Positions 52,201 through 64,000 of a stretch of 64,000 nt of DNA are shown one piece after another. Source of the stretch: Coriobacteriaceae bacterium AM113-163 (GTDB taxonomy: Bacteria > Actinomycetota > Coriobacteriia > Coriobacteriales > Coriobacteriaceae); NCBI GenBank assembly GCA_027673765.1, contig JAQDWB010000012.1, positions 7,213 to 71,212 on the forward strand, given 5' to 3'. A program made the position numbers and the translations under genes. The notes under the pieces were generated by a model. It saw nothing but the letters and a program-made list of their open reading frames with translations. It was not told where the DNA came from and searched no databases. Position 1 is the stretch's first letter. Each line of letters opens with the position of its first letter.

Positions 52201-52584
52201 CTCGTCACGCTCTATCGCGCGCTGCAAACCATGTGGCGCTCCAACCGCGGCAAGACCGGGGACGATTCCTTTAGCGCGAGCGATATCGACATCGCGCAGA
52301 TGTGCCTTGCCATCGATGCCCGCACGCCGGTCGACGAGCGCTCGGTGGAAAGTGGCCTGGGAATCTTCGAAGAGCTTGGCTTCTGTCGCGTTTCGGGGTT
52401 TGACGACACCCGTCGCATCGCGATGGCCGAAAACCCCGGCCGTGTGCAATTGAGCAGGTCAATTCGCTATTTGGAGGGCTTGCGTTCGCGCATGGAGTTC
52501 TCGGCTTTCCGGAGTTGGGCGCTCGATTCGTGCGCTTCTGATATGCTAGCCAAAGTTAACCGCCCGATCGTACCGCGGGCCTAG
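49297..52584 (+). CDS. recJ: RecJ single-strand exonuclease fused to RecQ-like helicase
   Basis: This 1095-residue fusion has an N-terminal RecJ DHH nuclease (about 1-575) with DFDVDG at 91-96, VTVDNG near 147, TDHHEP at 171-176, GTVSDMMPL and RRGGHAGAVG near 416. The C-terminal part (about 600-1095) is an SF2 helicase with GTGRGKS at 647-653, DEAH at 752-755, TATAT near 788 and QMSGRAGRDGQ at 929-939. RecJ and RecQ act together in RecF-pathway resection; here they are one polypeptide. Standard RecJ is 550-800 residues. ATG 49297 is favoured over GTG 49252 from site spacing. Confidence 0.9.
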   Translation: MSSLKTTHRWAVARQNPELEKELSAGLGIPGLVARIMVAHGITSIEEGQLFLTPSLDRDWADPLIIPGMAVVADRVERAIRNHEHIAVFGDFDVDGITSTCLLTEALRSFGANVTPFIPHRFDEGYGLSRAALDRVNELAQPNLIVTVDNGIAAKEEVSYLESLGIDLVVTDHHEPSDQVPQGVPLTDPKLEDEGPSRELAGAGVALKLVQVLGERLGKPSYWRSLIEVAALGTVSDMMPLTPENRALVAEGIQQMRVTARPGYIALAALAKADLSTITADGLSFSLIPRLNAAGRMADPKLALDLLLARDPIEASALAAELEEINRQRREIEAELTRDAMAKVEETYDGGRAIVVGGEGWHEGVKGIVASRLTNRYHVPALLFSIEDGVARGSGRSVGKVNLFDAVERCSDLLIRRGGHAGAVGVTIEASKLDEFRRRLSAVLSELPAEDFEDTDEVAATVDLSELNIETIEQISRLEPFGQGNKVPLLAAEGVTMCDRAVVGKTGEHMRFVATDGAASVPAIMFRVPQIDKLINCDSAVDLVFEAVAEHWQGRVKPKLMIKDVLVRDTTLPSVDDPACELRRGVQPADSGLRLESRKRETLAQLSYTELTRSLIHSFIGSNQPHRAQVEALDALADHQSVLAVMGTGRGKSLIFHVHAAREAVLRGRASIFVYPLRALVADQAYHLSSTMAALGIGVGVLTGETVEAARDDVFAGLASGRTGIVLTTPEFLSIHRDRFARSGRIGFVVIDEAHHAGLAKGGDRSAYLDMPDILKALGDPVVMAATATATAPVVAELARMLPITRTVVDETVRENLQLEDDRDLASRENRLVSIVATGEKTVIYVNSRDQSVALAKTLRKRVPDCATHIAFYNAGLARSDRRRVEEAFRDGSLSCIVSTSAFGEGVNLPDIRHVVLYHMPFGAIEFNQMSGRAGRDGQPAVIHLLYSSRDARINERLLDCYAPERDELVTLYRALQTMWRSNRGKTGDDSFSASDIDIAQMCLAIDARTPVDERSVESGLGIFEELGFCRVSGFDDTRRIAMAENPGRVQLSRSIRYLEGLRSRMEFSAFRSWALDSCASDMLAKVNRPIVPRA

Positions 52585-52599
52585 GGGAAGGGGACCTCG

Positions 52600-54960
52600 A
52601 TGGATGCCGCAGCCCGTACCGCCCATGATTCCGCCCTCCAGCCGTTCTCGGAGATGGAGCACTATAAGCATGCCGATGAGCTGCCGCCCGAGATTATGGC
52701 GGACAGCTACGACAAGCTGGAGCGCCTGTGCCTCAAATATATGAATGAGGACGACTTTTCTAAGGTGGAGCAGGCCTATTGCTTTGCTGCCGAGAAGCAC
52801 TGCAACCAAAAGCGCCGCTCGGGTGAGATGTACATCAACCATCCCGTCGAGGTGGCCATCATTTTGGCCGATCTCAAGATGGACTGTGACGTGGTGTGCG
52901 CCGCGCTGCTACACGATACCGTCGAGGATACCGAGACCTCGCTTGCCGATGTTTCCGACCTGTTTGGCGATACGGTGGCCGAGCTCGTCGATGGCGTGAC
53001 CAAGCTCACCAACATCGAAGTCGACAGCATGGACGAGAAACAGGCCCTCACGCTGCGCAAGATGTTCCTCGCCATGTCCAAGGACATCCGCGTCATCATC
53101 GTTAAGCTTGCCGACCGTCTGCACAACATGCGAACGCTGGCAGCCCTGCGCGAGGATCGTCGCCTGTTTAAGGCGCGCGAGACCATGGACGTGTACGCAC
53201 CCTTGGCCGACCGCCTGGGCATGAGCTCTATTAAGTGGGAACTCGAGGACCTGTCCTTCTTCTACCTGGAGCCCGATGCCTACCAGCGCATCGCGCGCAT
53301 GGTGGCTGAGTCGCGCGAGGTCCGCGAGCGCTACCTTGCCGAGACCATCAAGACGCTTACCGATGAGCTCAACCGCATTGGTCTAGAGGACTTCCAGATC
53401 AACGGCCGTTCCAAGCACTATTGGTCCATCTACCAAAAGATGAAGCGCAAGGGCAAGGAATTCTCCGAGATCTACGACCTGGTGGCACTGCGCGTCATCA
53501 CGCATTCGGTGCGCGATTGCTACTCCACGCTCGGCGCGGTGCATACGCTGTGGCACCCCATGCCCGGTCGCTTTAAAGATTATATCGCCATGCCCAAGGT
53601 CAATAACTACCAGTCGCTCCATACGACGGTTATCGGCCCCACGGCCCGCCCGCTCGAGATTCAGATTCGAACCTATGAGATGCATGAGCAGGCCGAGTAC
53701 GGCATTGCCGCCCACTGGCTATATAAGAAGTCGGGCGGATCGTCTGCTTCCAAGACCAATGACGCTCAACGTTTGGACGACCAGATCAACTGGCTCAAGC
53801 ATTCGCTCGATTGGGCGGCTTCCGACGAGATCACCGATGCCAAGGAATACCTGCATTCGCTGAAGGTCGACCTCTTCGATCAGGAGATCTTTGTCTTTAC
53901 GCCCAAGGGCGAGGTCATGGCGCTTCGTGCCGGCTCCACGCCGCTCGACTTTGCCTACGCCGTTCACACCGAGGTGGGAAACCATTGCGTCGGCGCCAAA
54001 ATCAACGGTGCGGTGGCTCCGCTCACGCACGAGATTAAGACGGGTGACCGTGTCGAGATTCTGACTAACAAGAGTTCCAAGCCGTCGCGTGATTGGCTCA
54101 AGATCGTTAAGACACCTTCCGCCAAGTCAAAGATCCGCCGCTATTTTGCCGCTGCGACCAAGGACGACGACGCTGCTGCTGGTCGCGATATGCTGGCTAA
54201 GGACCTGCGTAAGCGTGGCTATGGCATTTCTACGCCGCGTTCGACGCGTGCGCTCAACGCCGTGGCGGAGCAGTTTAACTTCAAGCAGCTCGAGGACCTG
54301 TTTGCCGCCGTCGGCGCCGGCAAGGTTGCCCCGCGCGCTGTGGGCAATAAGGTCGAGCAAATCTTGGACCCCAAGCCCGAGGAACAGCTCACCAAGGCCG
54401 AGGCTATCGCCGAGGTCGTGAAGCAGCCTGCTCGCGGCTCCAACCGCAAGCCGCAAAAGCGCGGCAAGAGCGCCAGTAACGGCATTATCGTCAAGGGCGA
54501 GAGCAACAGCGGCCTACTGGTCCGTCTGGCTCATTGCTGCAACCCCGTGACGGGCGACGACATCGTCGGCTTCATCACGCGCGGTCGTGGCGTTTCGGTG
54601 CATCGCGCCAACTGTCCCAACGTCAAGGGTCTTATGGAGCATCCCGAGCGCATGATCGAAGTGGAGTGGGACGGCGCTGCCGACACCCTCTTCCAGGTCG
54701 AGATCGTGGTCGAGTGCCTGGACCGCATGGGCCTGCTCAAGGACGTCACCATTGCCATTGGCGATGCGGGCGGCAATATCCTTTCTGCCGCTACGTCGAC
54801 CAACCGCGAGGGTATTGCAACCCTGCGCTTTATGGTCGAGATCTCGGACGCGAGTGGTCTGGATCCGCTGCTGGCCTCTATCAGCAGCGTTGACTCGGTC
54901 TACGACGCGCGCCGCCTGATGCCCGGCGAGGGTGGAGCCCAGCTTAAGCGCCGCGTTTAG
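52600..54960 (+). CDS. rel: Bifunctional (p)ppGpp synthetase/hydrolase RelA/SpoT
   Basis: This 786-residue stringent-response enzyme has an N-terminal HD hydrolase with an intact LLHDTVEDT (HD at 105-106), a RelA synthetase domain near 250-370 (RSKHYWSIYQKMKRKG, then KDYIAMPKVNNYQSLHT), a TGS domain (about 425-490), a helical and CC/zinc-finger-like part (RLAHCCNPVTGD), and a C-terminal ACT domain. Both activities look intact. It starts 16 bp after the recJ stop, with GGGGAAGGGG as ribosome site, so the two are probably co-transcribed. Confidence 0.94.
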   Translation: MDAAARTAHDSALQPFSEMEHYKHADELPPEIMADSYDKLERLCLKYMNEDDFSKVEQAYCFAAEKHCNQKRRSGEMYINHPVEVAIILADLKMDCDVVCAALLHDTVEDTETSLADVSDLFGDTVAELVDGVTKLTNIEVDSMDEKQALTLRKMFLAMSKDIRVIIVKLADRLHNMRTLAALREDRRLFKARETMDVYAPLADRLGMSSIKWELEDLSFFYLEPDAYQRIARMVAESREVRERYLAETIKTLTDELNRIGLEDFQINGRSKHYWSIYQKMKRKGKEFSEIYDLVALRVITHSVRDCYSTLGAVHTLWHPMPGRFKDYIAMPKVNNYQSLHTTVIGPTARPLEIQIRTYEMHEQAEYGIAAHWLYKKSGGSSASKTNDAQRLDDQINWLKHSLDWAASDEITDAKEYLHSLKVDLFDQEIFVFTPKGEVMALRAGSTPLDFAYAVHTEVGNHCVGAKINGAVAPLTHEIKTGDRVEILTNKSSKPSRDWLKIVKTPSAKSKIRRYFAAATKDDDAAAGRDMLAKDLRKRGYGISTPRSTRALNAVAEQFNFKQLEDLFAAVGAGKVAPRAVGNKVEQILDPKPEEQLTKAEAIAEVVKQPARGSNRKPQKRGKSASNGIIVKGESNSGLLVRLAHCCNPVTGDDIVGFITRGRGVSVHRANCPNVKGLMEHPERMIEVEWDGAADTLFQVEIVVECLDRMGLLKDVTIAIGDAGGNILSAATSTNREGIATLRFMVEISDASGLDPLLASISSVDSVYDARRLMPGEGGAQLKRRV

Positions 54961-54997
54961 TCGCGACGAACGTGCCACATTATCGATATTCGCTATG

Positions 54998-55027
54998 CTC
55001 GAGGCATCGTTTGATGCCTCGAGTTCT
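54998..55027 (+). terminator. Hairpin between rel and MBL gene
   Basis: A perfect 11-bp stem (CTCGAGGCATC, 54998-55008 with 55013-55023) has a 4-nt loop and is followed by TTCTATAG. It lies between the rel stop and the ribosome site of the MBL gene, so it may reduce read-through. Confidence 0.55.
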
Positions 55028-55044
55028 ATAGAGAGGAGAAGGAC

Positions 55045-55725
55045 ATGAGTGCTGTGTCCTTGGATTTAACTCCCAAGGGATCGGTCGAGATCGAGACGCT
55101 CGTAAACGGTCCCATTCAGACCAATAGCTATGCTGTCATTTCGGACAATGAGTGCGTGATTATCGACCCCGCATGGGAAGGCGAGCGCTTGGTGGAGCAT
55201 ATTCGAGCCGAACACCCCGGCGTACACGTGCTTGGCGCCGTATGCACTCATGGCCATGCCGATCATGTTGGTGGTGTTGCCGGCGTGCGAACCACCGCTG
55301 GTGAGGGCTGCCAGTATGAGCTGTGTGCTAAGGATGTGGCGGTGCCGCATGCGAATATCGAGGAACAGCGAGCTATGTGGGGCATCGAGACGCCCGATCC
55401 GGGTGAGCCGACGCGCCTGCTCGCCGAGGGCGATGCTATCGAGGTGGGCGATATCTGCCTGCAGGTGATCGAGACGCCAGGGCATACGCCGGGCGGGATC
55501 GTCTTGTTTGCTGTCACCGAGCAGGGGGACATTGCCTTTGTGGGCGACACCCTGTTTCCGGGCGGGCACGGCCGCACCGATCTTTCTGGAGGAGACGAGG
55601 CGGCGATTCTGCGCTCGCTCTCCAAGCTCGCCCACATGCTTCCACCCGATACCGTTTGTTTGACTGGCCACGGTCCCTCGACCACTATGGCGCGTGAACT
55701 CATGTGCAACCCGTTCATGCGCTAG
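55045..55725 (+). CDS. MBL-fold metallo-hydrolase
   Basis: This 226-residue glyoxalase II-like protein has the metal ligands THGHADH near residue 70, a later His in ETPGHTPGG, an Asp in VGDTLF, and a C-terminal LTGHGP. All dinuclear-zinc ligands are in place. Thioester hydrolysis is typical of the family; the substrate here is unknown. GAGGAGAAGGAC precedes the ATG. A gap of 116 bp follows before the PTS regulator. Confidence 0.87.
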   Translation: MSAVSLDLTPKGSVEIETLVNGPIQTNSYAVISDNECVIIDPAWEGERLVEHIRAEHPGVHVLGAVCTHGHADHVGGVAGVRTTAGEGCQYELCAKDVAVPHANIEEQRAMWGIETPDPGEPTRLLAEGDAIEVGDICLQVIETPGHTPGGIVLFAVTEQGDIAFVGDTLFPGGHGRTDLSGGDEAAILRSLSKLAHMLPPDTVCLTGHGPSTTMARELMCNPFMR

Positions 55726-55841
55726 ACAGTTTCCGTTTCCACCCAAGAGACTTCCGACTTCTGGGGAAATCGGGATTGTGGAACACCTTTCATAAACCTT
55801 GTATCTTTCTAATTGTCGGATAGATACGGGGAGGTGAAACG

Positions 55842-57773
55842 TTGGTGTTAGATTCACAGGTTCAAAAAGTACTTGACTACATAGAGGCTAATCACGATGT
55901 TTCGCCCGCTCGTCTTTGCGAAGAGTTTGGCGTGAGCGATCGCACGATTCGTACTTATGTCAAGAAGCTCAACGCTGTCCTCGAGCCTCAGGCCCATATC
56001 CATAAACACCGTGGCGGGGGTTATACCCTCAATATCAGCGATTGCGACGCATACCGCTCGATCAAGGACGATGCATCCAATGGGGGTCTCAAGTCAATTC
56101 CCTCTACGAGCGAGGGGCGCGTTGAGTACTTGCTGAACGACCTGTTGAGTCGCGTCGACTGGATCACCCTGGACGATCTTTCGGAGATCCTCTATGTATC
56201 CCGCAATGCTATTTCAGGCGATCTCAAGCGGGTTGAGGCACAGCTGGCCAAGTTCGATCTCAAGCTTGAACGGCGTCCTCATTACGGGATTCGCGTGAGC
56301 GGCTCGGAGATGTCGCGTCGCCTCTGCTTGGCAAGCATTACGCTCGACAAGCTTGCAGAGCATCGTGAGAGCGATTCTCAGAACCAGGTGACCCTCGACA
56401 CGATTGCCACCTGTGTGAATGAGGTCATTGCCGAGGAAGGCTTCCAAATCAACTCAGCGGCCTATCAAAACTTGCTGGTTCATATCGCGGTCGCCATTTG
56501 GCGAATCCGCGAGCAGTGCTACGTCCCGCTCGAAGCCGAACATATTGAGAAGCTGCGTACAGCGCGCGAGTTTGCGGTGGCCGGTTGTGTGGCTTTGCGT
56601 ATCGAGAAAGCTTTCGACATTCGGCTCCCAGAGGAGGAGGTTGCCTACATCGCCATTCACCTTGCGGGAAAGCAATCTCTGTATGCTAGTTCCGACGGTG
56701 CAGATGAAGGTCTCGTAATTTCCGACGAGGTTTGGGATGTGGTCACTGAGATGCTCGAGTGCATCTGGGATTCCTATCACTTTGATTTTCGCGGCGATCT
56801 TGAGCTCCGCATGAACCTCGCGCGTCATATCGTTCCGCTTGCCGTGCGTCTCAAATATCGCATGCATATCGATAATCCGCTGCTTGCCGATATCAAGGAG
56901 AGATTCGCGCTCGCGTATTCGATGGCACTCGATTCGTCGGTCATCCTTGCCGAGCACTACGGTAGTCGTCTTTCGGATGACGAGATCGGCTATATCGCAC
57001 TCGCCTTCGCCTTGGCGCTTGAGCGCCAGAAGAGCGAGGTCCCGCGTAAGAATATCCTCGTAGTGTGCGCGAGCGGACAGGGAAGCGCCAAGCTCCTTGA
57101 GTACCGATACCGCCAAGAGTTCGGTGCTCTCGTGGACAAGATTGTGACCTGCGATGCCTCCCATGTCGACAGTATTGATATGACGGGTATCGATTACGTT
57201 TTTACCACGGTGCCCCTGCATCGAGCGCTTCCGGTGCCCGTGCGCGAGGTGAGCTTCTTTCTCGATGCCGATGATATGCACGATGTTCGTGAGATTCTTG
57301 CCGGTGCAAATGTTACCGGTGACCTTGCACCTTATTTTTCGGCTGACCTTTTTGTCTCCGATATGGTCGCTGCAGACAAGAACGAGGTCATCTCAATTCT
57401 ATGCGAGCAGGTCGCCGCCATGCGTAACGTGCCTGACGAGTTTAAGCAGCTGGTCATGCGTCGCGAGGAACTCGCGCAGACGAGTTTTGGCAATCAGGTC
57501 GCCATGCCCCATTCGGTCAAGGCCGTGACGGACGAGACGTTTGTTTGCGTTGGACTGCTGCGCGAGCCGGTCGAATGGAACGGGCAAGCGGTGCGGGCGG
57601 TCTTTCTAGTATCAGTCTCAAAGGCTAAGGACAAGAAGCTTGACCGTTTCTACCGCAGTATGGCCAAGATGCTTACCAGCAAAGAGGCTATCCAGGGGCT
57701 TGTCGACAACCAACGATGGGAGACCGTCGTCAAGCTTTTGAATATGTATGGAAAAACAGACAACAACGAGTAG
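55842..57773 (+). CDS. LicR/BglG-type PTS-regulated transcriptional activator
   Basis: This regulator is about 643 residues. N-terminal helix-turn-helix (about 1-60, RLCEEFGVSDRTIRTYVKKL) is followed by a second HTH-like region, two PRD modules with conserved His (LVHIAVAIWRI; RHIVPLAVRLKYRMH), an EIIB-like domain (LVVCASGQGSAK near 405) and a C-terminal EIIA-like domain with AMPHSVKAVT. It should sense sugar flux by phosphorylation and activate the PTS operon downstream. It starts at TTG 55842 (or GTG 55845) after GGGGAGGTGA. Confidence 0.88.
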   Translation: MVLDSQVQKVLDYIEANHDVSPARLCEEFGVSDRTIRTYVKKLNAVLEPQAHIHKHRGGGYTLNISDCDAYRSIKDDASNGGLKSIPSTSEGRVEYLLNDLLSRVDWITLDDLSEILYVSRNAISGDLKRVEAQLAKFDLKLERRPHYGIRVSGSEMSRRLCLASITLDKLAEHRESDSQNQVTLDTIATCVNEVIAEEGFQINSAAYQNLLVHIAVAIWRIREQCYVPLEAEHIEKLRTAREFAVAGCVALRIEKAFDIRLPEEEVAYIAIHLAGKQSLYASSDGADEGLVISDEVWDVVTEMLECIWDSYHFDFRGDLELRMNLARHIVPLAVRLKYRMHIDNPLLADIKERFALAYSMALDSSVILAEHYGSRLSDDEIGYIALAFALALERQKSEVPRKNILVVCASGQGSAKLLEYRYRQEFGALVDKIVTCDASHVDSIDMTGIDYVFTTVPLHRALPVPVREVSFFLDADDMHDVREILAGANVTGDLAPYFSADLFVSDMVAADKNEVISILCEQVAAMRNVPDEFKQLVMRREELAQTSFGNQVAMPHSVKAVTDETFVCVGLLREPVEWNGQAVRAVFLVSVSKAKDKKLDRFYRSMAKMLTSKEAIQGLVDNQRWETVVKLLNMYGKTDNNE

Positions 57774-57785
57774 AAGGAGACACCG

Positions 57786-58106
57786 ATGGACGAGAGCAAA
57801 TATGAAAATGCCCTTCAAATCATCCTGCATGCGGGCAACGCCAAGTCCGCCGCGCTCATGGCAATCGACGCCGCCCATGATGGCGATTTCGAAGAGGCCG
57901 AGAAACAGCTCGCCGAGGCGCAGTCCGAGATGAGCGCTGCCCACAAGATGCAGTTCGAGCTCACTCAGGCTGAAGCGAACGGCAATACCGTCGATATCAA
58001 CATCATCTTGATCCATGCCGAAGACCATCTGACGATGGCCATCATGGCGAGTGATTTTGCCGAGCGCTTTATCGAGCTTTATCGCGATAAGTACGAGGGC
58101 AAGTAA
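57786..58106 (+). CDS. PTS lactose/cellobiose-type EIIA
   Basis: This 106-residue, mostly helical protein of the PTS_IIA lactose/cellobiose family has the phosphorylated His in LIHAEDHLTMAI. It passes phosphate from HPr to EIIB. It starts 12 bp after the regulator stop with AGAAGGAGA as ribosome site. Confidence 0.9.
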   Translation: MDESKYENALQIILHAGNAKSAALMAIDAAHDGDFEEAEKQLAEAQSEMSAAHKMQFELTQAEANGNTVDINIILIHAEDHLTMAIMASDFAERFIELYRDKYEGK

Positions 58107-58169
58107 CCATAAAATACCGAGTTTGGTCAATCGGGCGCCCAAGATGAGCGCTTTTGAAAGGAGTCCGTT

Positions 58170-58478
58170 ATGAACATCATGTTGGCTTGCTGTGCTGGTA
58201 TGAGCACCTCGCTCGTTGTGAGCAAGATGGAGGAGGCCGCTAAGGCCCAGGGCAAGGATGATTACAAGATTTGGGCCGTCGAGCAAGGCCAGGTTGCCGA
58301 GGAACTCGGAAACTTTGACGTTTTGCTGCTTGGCCCGCAGGTCCGCCATCTTCAGCGCAAGCTCACCAAAGTCGTTGACGGCAAAGCTCCCGTTGCCGTA
58401 ATCGATCCGGTTGCCTACGGCAGCTGCGATGGCGCCAAGGTCCTCAAGCAGGCGGAGGACCTGGTCGCCAAGGCATAA
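58170..58478 (+). CDS. PTS lactose/cellobiose-type EIIB
   Basis: This 102-residue EIIB has the active Cys near the N-terminus in MLACCAGMSTSLV and LLLGPQVRH. AAAGGAG precedes the ATG. It lies between EIIA and EIIC. The 97 bp that follow hold small dyads, GGGCT/AGCCC and CTTTCGAAAG, without clear function. Confidence 0.9.
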   Translation: MNIMLACCAGMSTSLVVSKMEEAAKAQGKDDYKIWAVEQGQVAEELGNFDVLLLGPQVRHLQRKLTKVVDGKAPVAVIDPVAYGSCDGAKVLKQAEDLVAKA

Positions 58479-58574
58479 GGGCTCAATAGCCCAAAATCGC
58501 CGCTGTGCGACTAGCACTCGACAGCGGTCTACATCCGAAAGCACGTCATTAACTTTCGAAAGCAGGTACATCAT

Positions 58575-62945
<4,371 letters not shown>

Positions 62946-62946
<1 letters not shown>

Positions 62947-63866
62947 TGGGAGGAGCGGTTGCCGCGCTTATCAGTCAGATCGTCATCATGTTTATCCTGA
63001 TGGCGATCGGCTATTTTCTCTACCGCATGAAGATTATCGACCGCAAGGGCACGAGCCAGATGGCCAATGTGGTCATCTATGTGGCGTATCCCTGCATTAC
63101 GCTGAGAACCCTTATGGTCGACTTCGAACCCAACATGATCCGCGACGCGGGATTTTGCTTTGTGCTTACCGTTGTGGTCACACTAATTTCGATTCCGCTC
63201 ACGCGTCTGTTTTTTAAAAAGGAGGATGGTGTCGCCCGTTACGGTGCCATCTTCTCCAACAGCGGCTTTATCGGGGTTCCCATTGTTATGGGCGTGTTCG
63301 GGTCCGAATACGTCTTCTACCTCTCCATCGGAGTCTCATGCCTCACGTTTTTCATTTGGACGTATGGCGTATGGTTGGTTTCGGGTGATAAGAGCCAGAT
63401 GTCCTTTAAGAACTGCATTACTAACCCCAATCTCATCATGATCTTGATTGGTCTTGTTTGCTTTTTCTTTTCAATCCATCCGCCCGCGTTGATGGCGACG
63501 ATTCTCGATGACCTGGGTGCGCTCAATACGGGCCTTGTGATGCTTGTGCTTGGAGCCTATTTGGCGCAGAGCGATATGCGCGCTGTCGTTACGAGCAAAA
63601 AGGCCTATCTCGTTAGCTTGGTGAGACTCGTCATCATCCCGGCGATCGTTGTTGGCATATTGGCGCTCTTCCCGTGGATTGATGCCAAGGTTCGCCTCAC
63701 GATGCTTATCGCTCTCGGTGCACCTGTCGCATCGTTCGCGGCCATCTTGTCCGAGAAATACGGCGGCAACTATAAGTTTGGAATCGGTTTGGTGACGCTG
63801 TCCACGATTCTGTCGCTCGTCGCCATGCCCATCATGCTTGAGCTCGCGTCTTTGGTGATCGTATAG
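62946..63866 (+). CDS. AEC-family transporter
   Basis: This 306-residue membrane protein has about ten hydrophobic segments and the auxin-efflux-carrier family layout (early ISQIVIMFILMAIGYFL, then NSGFIGVPIVMGVFG and a late LIALGAPVAS). AEC proteins move organic acids or other anions. The 1-base overlap with the glucosidase stop means translational coupling, suggesting it exports an aglycone or metabolite from beta-glucoside breakdown; this is inference. A very strong hairpin follows. Confidence 0.85.
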
Positions 63867-63876
63867 CTGGTTGGTA

Positions 63877-63910
63877 TTTGGGGGGTTGACAATAACGTCA
63901 ACCCCCCAAA
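63877..63910 (+). terminator. Perfect 14-bp hairpin after the AEC gene
   Basis: TTTGGGGGGTTGAC (63877-63890) pairs exactly with 63897-63910 over a 6-nt loop. There is no T-run, but the position just after the last gene of the locus suggests a terminator. The remaining 90 bp of the window show a TATAAA stretch near 63953 but no gene. Confidence 0.6.
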
Positions 63911-64000
63911 CTCGTCAACGGCCGTTCTGAGGCGGCAGGCGGTATAAAAAATCGCTAAAGTGGTTGATTTCCGATCTCAGCCGAACACATTGAGCAAATA

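Overview
The window is about 60% GC and reads as chromosomal DNA of a gut-type Coriobacteriia actinobacterium, most likely Collinsella or a close relative. This rests on recalled gene content and style, not on a database search: a PTS beta-glucoside locus, an Etf-linked lactate dehydrogenase, a DUF3516 helicase, PadR-DUF1700 genes and a RecJ-helicase fusion. No rRNA, tRNA or CRISPR array was recognised. About 48 genes are supported.

Layout. 1-10.5 kb: a DUF2130 gene cut by the left edge, a DUF3516 helicase, and a group of RNA-modification genes (TrmB, a Trm9-like methyltransferase, Elp3) with an XRE/DUF4097 membrane pair and a spermidine-synthase-like protein between or beside them. 10.5-16.2 kb: a compact three-gene operon of TerB-N/TerB-C protein, DUF2791 (BrxD-like) ATPase and Lhr/BrxHI-like helicase, the best candidate here for a poorly described DNA-processing or defence system. 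16.3-20.3 kb: a DUF554 membrane protein and a five-gene run of mostly secreted or membrane-anchored proteins without recognised function. 20.6-24.3 kb: FAD dehydrogenase, EtfB and ferredoxin-EtfA, matching the electron-confurcating lactate dehydrogenase complex. 24.3-29.8 kb: an HD hydrolase, AzlCD, a KdgT-like permease, a membrane diguanylate cyclase and an EamA exporter. 29.8-38 kb: purL, a cation/proton antiporter, an unusual array of three palindromes 62 bp apart, a short-chain dehydrogenase whose frame runs into that array, and homoserine dehydrogenase.

38-44.5 kb: a complete branched-chain amino-acid ABC transporter (two tandem LivJ-like binding proteins, LivH, LivM, LivG, LivF). 44.5-45.3 kb: a gene graveyard with IS110-transposase and ParB-like remnants next to a shortened gene at the end of a PadR-DUF1700 operon. 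46.5-49 kb: CutC, a GalT/HIT-like protein and a bile-acid:sodium-symporter-family transporter. 49.2-55.7 kb: a RecJ exonuclease fused to a RecQ-like helicase, RelA/SpoT and an MBL hydrolase. 55.8-63.9 kb: a LicR-type regulator, PTS EIIA, EIIB and EIIC of the lactose/cellobiose class, two 6-phospho-beta-glucosidases and an AEC transporter, together a beta-glucoside uptake and cleavage locus.

Most start codons were chosen from visible Shine-Dalgarno sequences complementary to AGAAAGGAGGTGA. Large antisense open frames (for example opposite purL and the liv genes) were treated as artefacts of high-GC codon use.
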